Shown piece by piece: positions 1 to 5,073 of a stretch of DNA of 5,271 nucleotides. The notes beneath the pieces are model-generated. The model ran no database searches. It was not told the DNA's origin and saw only the letters and a list, made by a program, of their open reading frames with translations. Both the position numbers and the translations under genes were made by a program. The stretch comes from Pseudofrankia asymbiotica (lineage in GTDB: Bacteria > Actinomycetota > Actinomycetes > Frankiales > Frankiaceae): positions 44,988 to 50,258 of the forward strand of contig NZ_MOMC01000035.1 in assembly GCF_001983105.1 (NCBI RefSeq), in the 5' to 3' direction. The stretch's first letter is position 1. Each line of letters opens with the position of its first letter.

Positions 1-585
1 ACGGTCGGTCGCTCCGGCCGGTGGCTGCGCGGTCTGCGTGTGCGTCAGGGTCGCCGCGAAGTCGTCCGAGTCCGTCTCGTCGACGAGCGCCTTGCCCCAG
101 CAGCCCGGGAACAGGTCGTTCCGGATGAGCTCGCGGTGCGCGGCGACGGTGTCGACCGCCGCGAACACCGAGGCGAACGAGCGGATGTTCGTGCCGACCT
201 CGTCGTCGGTGAACACCGGGCCGTTGGCGTGATCGGTGGCGACCGGGCCGAGATCGGCCTGGGTCAGCTGGAGGCACTCGGCGACCGGGCCGCCGACGAT
301 CGAGTTCTCACCCTGGTCGGGGTCCGGCTCCATCGTGTAGCCGCTGGTCGCCGGGCCCGCGCCGAGAGCGAAGTCGGCCGCGCGCAGCGGAGCCCGCGAC
401 GGCGTGGCGGCGGCCGTCGGCACCGCGCTGGCGGACGCGCCGGCGCTGGCCGGGGTGACCACCGAGGGATCGCCGCCCTGGCACGCGGCCAGGGTGGTCG
501 CGAGCACCGCCGCGGCGGCGGTCAGCGCGACCGGAATAAAACGCCGCCCCTTACGGTGGCGGCCACTCATAACCGCTGTGTTCAT
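1..585 (-). CDS. Putative lipoprotein, array member 1 (C-terminus beyond left edge)
   Basis: This reading frame is open from an ATG at 585 to the window edge, giving 195 codons without a stop. A basic N-terminus (RHRKGRR, residues 9-15) and a hydrophobic stretch lead to a lipobox L32-A-A-C35, so export and lipid anchoring at Cys35 are predicted. An Ala/Ser/Thr/Pro linker covers about residues 36-66. The folded domain begins with PLRAADF (66-72), the same start as in the 4037-4825 protein. Cys104 (AECLQL) and Cys162 (LFPGC) match the cysteine pair of the other array members, 58 residues apart here. The start is uncertain: an in-frame ATG at 570 would put the cysteine at residue 30, a GTG at 660 would give an unusually long signal, and none has a clear Shine-Dalgarno. 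The function is unknown; paralogy to the three genes at 2146-4825 is read from shared motifs. Confidence 0.85.
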   Translation of the reverse strand, partial: MNTAVMSGRHRKGRRFIPVALTAAAAVLATTLAACQGGDPSVVTPASAGASASAVPTAAATPSRAPLRAADFALGAGPATSGYTMEPDPDQGENSIVGGPVAECLQLTQADLGPVATDHANGPVFTDDEVGTNIRSFASVFAAVDTVAAHRELIRNDLFPGCWGKALVDETDSDDFAATLTHTQTAQPPAGATDR

Positions 586-603
586 GCCATTAAAGGTAAT
601 GGC
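586..603. promoter_or_regulatory. Inverted repeat over the start region of the leftward lipoprotein gene
   Basis: A perfect 7-bp inverted repeat, GCCATTA-AAGG-TAATGGC, abuts the ATG at 585. On the minus strand, TACCTT (598-593) fits a TANNNT -10 element with 7 nt before the ATG, the spacing expected of a leaderless promoter. The repeat would then cover the -10 box and transcription start, where a repressor could block initiation. It is AT-rich compared with its surroundings. No good -35 box is visible. Operator function is inference. Confidence 0.35.
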
Positions 604-886
604 GTCGACGAGAAAACCGACCCTTTTCTGTTGTCGCTCGCCCGACGCCGGTGTCAGCACCTGGACATGGCCGTCCGCCCTTCGCCATGAATTGATTGAT
701 CGTCGAGATTCGGCAGGTCAGGGCGCGGGAGCCGGTTTTCCTCCTACCTCCCGAAGCCAATACCTGGAAGAAATTCGGCGACCCGACAATGGTGCCACCA
801 CGAATACCCGGCACCAGTCACCACGAGTTCGACGCGGTCCCCCGCCAGTATCGGCCGTCCGGGGTGCTTCCACCGGAACCAGCCAC

Positions 887-892
887 TATGGT
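887..892 (+). promoter_or_regulatory. Candidate -10 element of a leaderless psuG promoter
   Basis: TATGGT matches the TANNNT pattern of housekeeping-type actinobacterial -10 boxes. It ends 6 nt before the A of the psuG ATG at 899, so transcription would start at or next to the start codon. The absence of a Shine-Dalgarno upstream of 899 agrees with leaderless translation. No clear -35 hexamer is seen. Confidence 0.4.
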
Positions 893-898
893 CGGGCC

Positions 899-1978
899 AT
901 GCCCGCTATCAAGGTGTCCGCCGAGGTACAGGACGCGCTCGCCGACGGACGGGCGGTGGTGGCGCTGGAGTCGACGCTGCTCGCGCATGGGCTCCCGGCG
1001 CCGCGGAACCGGGAGGTCGGCGGCGAGCTGGAGGAGCTGGTCCGCGCGGGCGGGGCGGTACCGGCGACCGTCGCCGTGCTCGACGGCGTACCGACCGTCG
1101 GGCTCGACACCGCCGGCCTGGAGCGGATCACCGCCGACGGGTCCGAGGTGCTGAAACTGTCGGTGCGTGACCTCGCCCCGGCGGGCGCCCTCGGACGGAC
1201 GGGCGCGACCACGGTCGCCTCGACGGCCTGGCTCGCGGCGCGGGTCGGGGTCAGGGTGTTCGCGACCGGCGGCCTCGGCGGGGTGCACCGCGCCGCGGGC
1301 GCCGAGGCCGGCGGCGACCAGGCCGGTGGCCGTGACGCCGGCGAGGGCGCCGGTCACAACGCCGGCGGGGGCGAGGCTGGTGGGAGATCGGGCAAGGCCC
1401 TCGGCCGATCGGCGGGGGCCGGCGACGACGGGCCGCCCAACGGGCTTGGCGCCGTCAGCTACGACGAGTCAGCGGACCTGCCGACGCTGGCCGCGACCCC
1501 GATCACCGTCGTCTGCGCCGGGGTGAAGTCCATCCTGGACGTCGGCGCGACCCTGGAACGGCTGGAGACGCTGGGCGTCACCGTTCTCGGCTGGCGGACG
1601 GACGACTTCCCCGGCTTCTACCTACCAAGCTCCGGCCACCCACTGGACTGGCGGGTCGACGACGCCGAACAGGTGAGCGCCGTGATGGCCGCCGCCGACC
1701 GGCTAGGCGCGTCAAGCGCGGTCGTGGTCGCGAACCCGGTCGCCGAGGCCGACGCGCTGGACCGCGAGCTGCATGACCGGGTACTCACCGACGCGCTCGC
1801 CGCGGCGGGACGCGCCGGGCTGCGCGGCAAGGCCGTCACCCCATTCCTGCTCTCCGCGTTCCACCGCGAGACGGCGGGCAGGAGCCTCGAGGTCAACCTC
1901 TCGGTGGTCCGCGGCAACGTCCGGGTCGCCACCGAGCTCGCGACCGCCTGGGCCAGGCAGCGCGAAAACGCCGCCTAG
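899..1978 (+). CDS. psuG: Pseudouridine-5'-phosphate glycosidase with a Gly/Ala-rich insertion
   Basis: PsuG (indigoidine synthase A-like family, EC 4.2.1.70) cleaves the C-C bond of pseudouridine 5'-phosphate to uracil and ribose 5-phosphate in the cytoplasm, as a step of pseudouridine salvage. The 359-residue product shows VALESTLLAHGLP (21-33) with Glu24, Lys86 in VLKLSVRDL, ATGGLGGVHR (122-131) with His130, ESADLPTLA with Asp193, CAGVKSILD with Lys210, the VANP motif and SLEVNLSVV with Asn333. By remembered E. coli numbering these correspond to Glu31, Lys93, His137, Asp149, the Schiff-base Lys166 and Asn289. The offset is -7 up to the His and +44 from the Asp onward, so one net insertion of 51 residues accounts for the difference. 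The rest looks intact and probably active. The same frame is open back to 404, but that stretch overlaps the opposing lipoprotein gene and lacks family similarity, so ATG 899 is chosen. No psuK or nucleoside transporter gene is present in the window. Confidence 0.93.
   Translation: MPAIKVSAEVQDALADGRAVVALESTLLAHGLPAPRNREVGGELEELVRAGGAVPATVAVLDGVPTVGLDTAGLERITADGSEVLKLSVRDLAPAGALGRTGATTVASTAWLAARVGVRVFATGGLGGVHRAAGAEAGGDQAGGRDAGEGAGHNAGGGEAGGRSGKALGRSAGAGDDGPPNGLGAVSYDESADLPTLAATPITVVCAGVKSILDVGATLERLETLGVTVLGWRTDDFPGFYLPSSGHPLDWRVDDAEQVSAVMAAADRLGASSAVVVANPVAEADALDRELHDRVLTDALAAAGRAGLRGKAVTPFLLSAFHRETAGRSLEVNLSVVRGNVRVATELATAWARQRENAA
1292..1459 (+). repeat. Low-complexity insertion in psuG encoding degenerate (x)AGG(x) units
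   Basis: Codons about 132-187 of psuG encode a Gly/Ala-rich stretch with degenerate units such as EAGGD, QAGGR, NAGGG and EAGGR, then a run rich in Gly, Ala, Ser and Asp. The DNA repeats GCCGG(C/T)GG-type motifs at roughly 15-bp steps, suggesting growth by replication slippage. It lies between active-site His130 and Asp193, where the E. coli enzyme has only 11 intervening residues. The reading frame is preserved. Confidence 0.75.
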
Positions 1979-2145
1979 TGCCGCCCTTACCAGGGTTCGC
2001 CCCGTTCCGGCATTACCTTGATCGCCGATGTGGCCCTCCAGTGGCCGTGATTGAGCGCGTGGTGACAACCGCAGGGCTGAACGACGATCATGGCCACAGT
2101 CGAGGCGGACGCCCGCGAGGGTGGGCGCAGCTCTGGCCGGTCGCG

Positions 2146-2925
2146 TCAGCCCTGCCGGTCAATCTTGTCGACGACCTGGGCGACGGCGAGCGCGACCCGG
2201 CTCTGGTCCGGCCGAAGGTAGCTCAGCACGTGGATTGCCGTCCCCACCCTGTTCTTTCCGGTGTAATACACGTCGTAGTGGAACTCGACCCTTCCGCCTT
2301 CGCGCCGCGCCAGATCCTCCGCCTTCGCTCGGAAGACGATCGAGGCACTGCCCAGGATGCCGGGCAACTCGGGCCCCGTGCCAGCCGAGACGATCTCCAT
2401 GGAGGGCCTCCTGGCGCGCTGCACCGCCAGGTAGGACTCGGCGATACACCGGGGGAAACGCGGGTCGCGCAGGACCTTCAGGTCCCGGTCGAACGTGCCC
2501 GCCGGGGCGACCGAGGCGATCGACAGGCCCGTGGTGGTGTCCGTCAGCCGGGGGCCGTAGGCCGTGTCGGTGGTGGTGGCGTCCGACAGGTCGGCGTCCG
2601 CGATTCCCAGGCACCTGGCCAGGTCGCCCTCCGGCGGCTGCCCGTAGTCGTCCTCGGATTTGGGCTCCGAGACGAAGCCGGGCGTGTCCGGCCCGGCGGT
2701 CAGCACGAAGTTGACGGCGTGCAGGCCGGGCCCGGCCCCCGCCTCGGTCGATGCGGTTGACGACGGAGGCGCGGAGCCTCCGGCCCGCGGCGTGGCGTCG
2801 TCACCGAGCGAACTCAGGCTTTCGCCCGCGCACCCGGCCAGGACGAGGGGAACGATCAACGCGACAATGAGGCCGCCGCCGCGCCGCGCGCGTCCCGAAG
2901 GTCGCATCCCTGCCGCTCCAGACAC
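2146..2925 (-). CDS. Putative lipoprotein, array member 2 (duplicate of the 3069-4022 gene)
   Basis: This 259-residue protein has a basic N-terminus (RPSGRARR, 8-15), a hydrophobic core and a lipobox L29-A-G-C32, predicting a lipid anchor at Cys32. A Ser/Pro/Ala/Gly linker runs to about residue 67. The domain starts HAVNFVL (69-75) and carries Cys105 (ARCLGI) and Cys160 (RFPRC). The C-terminus holds YDVYY, then VLSYL and a final helix VAQVVDKID. Over the domain it is roughly 70% identical by eye to the 3069-4022 product but lacks that protein's ~48-residue insertion. GTG 2925 is preferred because AGGTGGG sits 6 nt upstream and the paralogue also begins with GTG; ATG 2907 remains possible. It is last in the leftward set and converges on psuG. 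Function is unknown. Confidence 0.88.
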   Translation of the reverse strand: MSGAAGMRPSGRARRGGGLIVALIVPLVLAGCAGESLSSLGDDATPRAGGSAPPSSTASTEAGAGPGLHAVNFVLTAGPDTPGFVSEPKSEDDYGQPPEGDLARCLGIADADLSDATTTDTAYGPRLTDTTTGLSIASVAPAGTFDRDLKVLRDPRFPRCIAESYLAVQRARRPSMEIVSAGTGPELPGILGSASIVFRAKAEDLARREGGRVEFHYDVYYTGKNRVGTAIHVLSYLRPDQSRVALAVAQVVDKIDRQG

Positions 2926-2931
2926 GGCGCA

Positions 2932-2938
2932 CCCACCT
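2932..2938 (-). promoter_or_regulatory. Ribosome binding site inherited from the duplicated gene tail
   Basis: AGGTGGG on the minus strand, 6 nt before GTG 2925, overlaps the TAG stop of the relic at 2937-3026. The same stop/Shine-Dalgarno overlap precedes the paralogue at 4022, so this site was copied along with the gene tail. It supports the GTG start over ATG 2907. Confidence 0.6.
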
Positions 2939-3026
2939 ATCTCTGGCCGAGCTTGGCCGCCAGCTGGGCCGCGGCCACGCTGACCAGGTCCTCGCTCGGC
3001 GGATCCACCGAACTGGCCAGATGCAG
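2937..3026 (-). pseudogene. Relic of the last 29 codons of the 4037-4825 lipoprotein gene
   Basis: Translated on the minus strand, this stretch matches the end of the 4037-4825 protein at 28 of 29 residues (one Val-to-Ala change, LHLASS against LHLVSS) and includes the TAG stop. The match ends abruptly at 3026, which marks the duplication breakpoint inside that gene, near its codon 234. There is no start codon with a Shine-Dalgarno, so it is not a gene on its own. It lies in frame with the upstream TGA of the 3069-4022 gene (44 codons from stop to stop). Confidence 0.85.
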
Positions 3027-3068
3027 GGCGCGGATGCCCGCGGGGCGGACGCGGCTTTGGCGGTCGCG

Positions 3069-4022
3069 TCAGCTCTGCCGGTCGATCTTGTTGACGACCT
3101 GGGCTACCGCGGGCGCGATCCGTCCAGGGTCAGGTCGGTGCACGTAGCCCAGCACGTGGATCATCGTCTCCACCCTGCTCTTACCTGCGTAGTACACGTC
3201 GTAGTAGATCTCGATGGTCAGCGGTGCGCGCTCGGCCGCCGGGCGGGCCGCCAGGGGGGCGGAGCCGTCGTCCGTTGCCGTACCAACGAGACCGTCAGGA
3301 CCGCCAGCGGCGCCGGTAGCGCTGGGCCTGAACGCGGTGACGACGCCACCACCACCCGCCCCGCCCCCGGCGCGAGCCAGGTCCTCGACCTTGACCCGGA
3401 AGACCAACGAGGTGCTACCAAGGACGCCCGGCAGCTCGGGCCCGACACCGGCCGAGACGATCTCCATGGACGGGGTGTCGGCACGCGCCTGCGCCAGGAA
3501 CGACTCGGCGACGCACCGGGGGTAACGCGGGTTGCGTAGGAGTTTCACGTCTCGGTCGAGCGTGCCCGCCGGGATGATCGAGGCGATCGAGCTCATGGAC
3601 AGACCCGTGGCGGCGTCCGTGAGCTGGGGGCCGTACGCCGTGTCGGTGGACGTGTCCTTGAGGTCGCCGACCGCGATCCCCAGGCACCTGGCGAGGTCGT
3701 CGTCCGGCGTCTCCTGGTAGTCGTCCCTGGAGCTGGGCTCCGAGACGAAGCCGGGCGTGTCCGGCCCGGCGGTCAGCACGAAGTTGACGGCCCGCGGGTC
3801 GAGCCGCGAGCCGGATCCGGCCTCCGTCGACGCGCTCGCGCTCGCGGACGCGGACGCGGAGGGCGGGGGCGGCGCGGAGCTTTCCGTCTGCCGCCTGGCG
3901 AGGTCACCGGGTGAACGCCCGCCCGTGCACCCGGCCAGGACGAGAGGGACAATCAGCGCGACGGCGAGGCAGCCGACACGCCGCGCGCGTCCCGATGGTC
4001 GTGTTCCTGCCGCTTCAGCCAC
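3069..4022 (-). CDS. Putative lipoprotein, array member 3, with an internal low-complexity insertion
   Basis: This 317-residue protein has a basic N-terminus (RPSGRARR), a hydrophobic segment and a lipobox L29-A-G-C32. The linker contains a Ser-Ala repeat (55-65). The domain starts RAVNFVL (77-83), with Cys113 (ARCLGI) and Cys170 (RYPRC), then MEIVSAG and YYDVYY near 273-278, and ends VAQVVNKID. Residues about 218-267 (Gly/Ala/Pro-rich, GGGAGGGG followed by a charged run) are absent from the otherwise close 2146-2925 paralogue. The start is GTG 4022, with AGGTGGGGAGGT ending 4 nt upstream. The preceding gene stops 14 bp before it and its stop overlaps this Shine-Dalgarno, so translational coupling within an operon is likely. 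Function is unknown; lipid anchoring on the outer face of the membrane is predicted. Confidence 0.88.
   Translation of the reverse strand: MAEAAGTRPSGRARRVGCLAVALIVPLVLAGCTGGRSPGDLARRQTESSAPPPPSASASASASASTEAGSGSRLDPRAVNFVLTAGPDTPGFVSEPSSRDDYQETPDDDLARCLGIAVGDLKDTSTDTAYGPQLTDAATGLSMSSIASIIPAGTLDRDVKLLRNPRYPRCVAESFLAQARADTPSMEIVSAGVGPELPGVLGSTSLVFRVKVEDLARAGGGAGGGGVVTAFRPSATGAAGGPDGLVGTATDDGSAPLAARPAAERAPLTIEIYYDVYYAGKSRVETMIHVLGYVHRPDPGRIAPAVAQVVNKIDRQS
3222..3371 (-). other. Low-complexity insertion between conserved domain segments
   Basis: About 50 codons (residues 218-267) lie between the VEDLAR segment and the conserved IEIYYDVYY strand. The 2146-2925 paralogue joins these with only a few residues (REGGR). 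The stretch is in frame and rich in Gly, Ala and Pro, probably a surface loop. Gain here, rather than loss in the paralogue, is favoured because the 4037-4825 protein also lacks it. Confidence 0.65.
3828..3860 (-). repeat. Ser-Ala coding microsatellite in the lipoprotein linker
   Basis: Eleven codons alternate Ser and Ala just after a Pro run, within the flexible linker following the lipidated cysteine. The DNA is a 6-bp repeat of GCGCTC and GCGGAC units. The closest paralogue has a shorter linker without it, as expected if unit number changes by slippage. Confidence 0.7.
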
Positions 4023-4026
4023 GGCG

Positions 4027-4038
4027 ACCTCCCCACCT
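4027..4038 (-). promoter_or_regulatory. Ribosome binding site overlapping the upstream stop codon
   Basis: AGGTGGGGAGGT lies 4 nt before GTG 4022 on the minus strand and overlaps the TAG (4039-4037) of the upstream gene. Ribosomes ending on the first gene would be placed at the next start, which suggests coupled expression. Confidence 0.65.
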
Positions 4039-4825
4039 ATCTCTGGCCGAGCTTGGCCGCCAGCTGGGCCGCGGCCACGCTGACCAGGTCCTCGCTGGGC
4101 GGATCCACGGAGCTGACCAGGTGCAGCTGTGCCTCCACCTGGCCCGATCCGAGGTAGATCGTGTCGTAGAACAGCTGGGCCTGGCCACCGTTCGCGGTAC
4201 CGGCGATCACGACCACCGAGGTACGTGCCAGCGCGCCGGCGGGCAGGGGCGCGTCGTCGCGGGTCACCGCCTCCGCGTCGAAGACCCCGTCCGCGCCGTA
4301 CTTCGCCAGAAACGCGGCGTCGGCGTCCTTCTTGGCCTGGGCGGTCACGCAGTCGGCGAAGCGCGGGTGACGCAGCAGGCCGGTGTCCCGGTCGAACTGG
4401 ACGGCCGACACTATCTGGGCGTCCGACCAGATAGTGGTGCCCGTGCCGCTGTTGGTCAGGTGAGTGCTCTCGGCGCGGTCAGTCGACCTGTCCGTCGCGT
4501 CGGCGGCCGATATCCCAAGGCAGGACGCCAACGCGGCGAACGGCGCGGCGCCAGCATCGGCGCCCGTCGCGCCGTTCGCGGGTGAGAACCCCGTGAATCC
4601 TGAGCTGTTGGTGAGGGTGAAGTCCGCCGCCCGAAGCGGCGCGGCGGCCGCTGTCGTGACCACCGCGGCCGGGCTGTCGCTCACTATCGGGGCGGACGGC
4701 TGGCCCGTCGCGGCCGCGTCGTCGTTGGAGTCCGAGCCCATCAGCCCGCACCCCGCCAACGCCAGCACCAGCCCCGCCGCGCCCGCCGCCGCCATGACCC
4801 GCGTCCGTTCCCGACCCGACCGCAT
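4037..4825 (-). CDS. Putative lipoprotein, array member 4 (source of the relic tail)
   Basis: This 262-residue protein has a signal peptide ending L23-A-G-C26, predicting a lipid anchor at Cys26. An Asp/Ala/Ser/Thr linker runs to about residue 63. The domain starts PLRAADF (63-69), as in the 1-585 protein, with Cys102 (ASCLGI) and Cys159 (RFADC) 57 residues apart. FDRDTGLLRHPRF (144-156) parallels FDRDLKVLRDPRF in the 2146-2925 protein. The C-terminal part has the strand FYDTIYLG and ends in a helix, VAAAQLAAKL. ATG 4825 has only a weak purine-rich GGGAAACGG upstream; an ATG further up is followed at once by an in-frame stop. It is the first gene of the probable leftward operon. Codons about 130-139 lie in a perfect inverted repeat that includes a rare ATA. 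Function is unknown. Confidence 0.88.
   Translation of the reverse strand: MRSGRERTRVMAAAGAAGLVLALAGCGLMGSDSNDDAAATGQPSAPIVSDSPAAVVTTAAAAPLRAADFTLTNSSGFTGFSPANGATGADAGAAPFAALASCLGISAADATDRSTDRAESTHLTNSGTGTTIWSDAQIVSAVQFDRDTGLLRHPRFADCVTAQAKKDADAAFLAKYGADGVFDAEAVTRDDAPLPAGALARTSVVVIAGTANGGQAQLFYDTIYLGSGQVEAQLHLVSSVDPPSEDLVSVAAAQLAAKLGQR
4409..4436. repeat. Perfect 10-bp inverted repeat inside a lipoprotein gene
   Basis: The arms CACTATCTGG (4409-4418) and CCAGATAGTG (4427-4436) are exact reverse complements separated by 8 nt. On the coding strand the second half includes an ATA Ile codon, unusual in DNA this GC-rich. The transcript could form a stable hairpin here, or a protein could bind the DNA. 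A chance match cannot be excluded. Confidence 0.6.
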
Positions 4826-4954
4826 CAGCCGTTTCCCATCCCCATACCCCGGCCGGTGAGATCGGCCGCTCCCGTCAGGACCGCCTGTCCCCTGGCAAAA
4901 TGCCCCCGGCCGAAGCGTAGGGAGCCGCCCCGGATCGGATTCGCCCGGGTTCCG

Positions 4955-4992
4955 CGGCCGCGGCCCCGGACGGCCCTGGACAGCCGCGGCCG
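4955..4992. repeat. GC-rich inverted repeat in the intergenic region
   Basis: A 10-bp perfect inverted repeat (CGGCCGCGGC and GCCGCGGCCG) flanks an 18-nt loop in the 248-bp gap (4826-5073) between two leftward genes. It could act with the stronger hairpin at 5052-5071 to end transcription of the right-hand gene. In DNA this GC-rich, such repeats also arise by chance. I see no convincing promoter for the 4825 gene in the gap; TACGCT (minus, 4919-4914) is a weak -10 candidate. Confidence 0.4.
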
Positions 4993-5051
4993 GCCGTCGC
5001 GGCCACCGCGCGCTGGGACGACGCGCGACGACCGGTCGGTGGCGGCCCCGC

Positions 5052-5071
5052 CGCGGCCGTCCGAGGCCGCG
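5052..5071 (-). terminator. Candidate hairpin terminator just after the right-hand lipoprotein gene
   Basis: CGCGGCC (5052-5058) pairs perfectly with GGCCGCG (5065-5071) across a 6-nt loop. It begins 2 nt past the TAG at 5074 on the minus strand. There is no T-run, but actinobacterial terminators often lack one. Position and stem strength support termination, and hence separate transcription from the 4825 gene. Confidence 0.5.
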
Positions 5072-5073
5072 CC

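Larger units (their letters stand above)
586..898. other. Divergent intergenic region between the lipoprotein gene and psuG
   Basis: These 313 bp separate two genes that point away from each other, so they should hold both promoters. Local composition is less GC-rich, with A/T runs near 590-630 and 688-705. A purine-rich AGGAGG lies on the minus strand near 742-750 but has no start codon at usable distance. Small frames here (for example 590-814 minus) have no recognisable protein features, and I see no convincing gene in the region. Confidence 0.6.
2104..3026. repeat. Tandem segmental duplication, copy 1
   Basis: This copy holds a 3' flank (about 2104-2145), the lipoprotein gene 2146-2925 and the relic tail of an upstream gene (2937-3026). 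It matches 3027-4126 in order and orientation. The right end is sharp: 2932-3026 matches 4032-4126 at 90 of 95 positions by eye, then similarity stops. The left end is softer, with GCGGACGCCCGCG near 2106 matching GCGGATGCCCGCG near 3030. The copies differ in length chiefly through a ~150-bp insertion in the other copy. Confidence 0.75.
3027..4126. repeat. Tandem segmental duplication, copy 2
   Basis: This is the partner of 2104-3026. It holds a ~42-bp 3' flank (3027-3068), the lipoprotein gene 3069-4022, its ribosome binding site and the 3' end of the intact gene 4037-4825. Because the gene tail is part of an intact gene here, this copy looks like the original arrangement and copy 1 the derived one. 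Confidence 0.7.

Noticed and set aside
40..690. Long plus-strand frame rich in Arg and Gly
   Set aside because: It is the antisense shadow of the lipoprotein gene at 1-585, with the Arg-rich composition typical of wrong-frame GC-rich DNA.
742..750. Strong AGGAGG on the minus strand as the ribosome binding site of a missed gene
   Set aside because: No ATG, GTG or TTG lies at suitable spacing downstream, so it appears incidental.
590..814. Small minus-strand frame (74 codons) in the divergent intergenic region
   Set aside because: No ribosome binding site, no signal or domain pattern, and it overlaps the likely promoter of the 1-585 gene.
404..898. N-terminal extension of the psuG frame by 165 codons
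   Set aside because: It overlaps the opposing lipoprotein gene, shows no family similarity, and ATG 899 gives the expected PsuG N-terminus.
1292..1459. CRISPR-like or tandem DNA repeat array
   Set aside because: The units are degenerate, in frame within psuG and without spacers; they are low-complexity coding sequence.
1979..2145. Possible bidirectional terminator between the convergent genes
   Set aside because: Only 4-bp stems such as GCGG/CCGC near 2106 are visible, too weak to call. One may exist that I cannot detect without folding.
1978..2760. Plus-strand frame of 260 codons downstream of psuG
   Set aside because: Antisense to the lipoprotein gene 2146-2925, with no domain features; the opposite strand has a signal peptide, lipobox and paralogues.
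2104..4126. Direct repeats as an insertion sequence or transposon
   Set aside because: No transposase, terminal inverted repeats or target duplication is seen; the repeats are duplicated lipoprotein genes.
3911..4585. Plus-strand frame across two lipoprotein genes
   Set aside because: Shadow of two well-supported minus-strand genes, with shadow-like composition.
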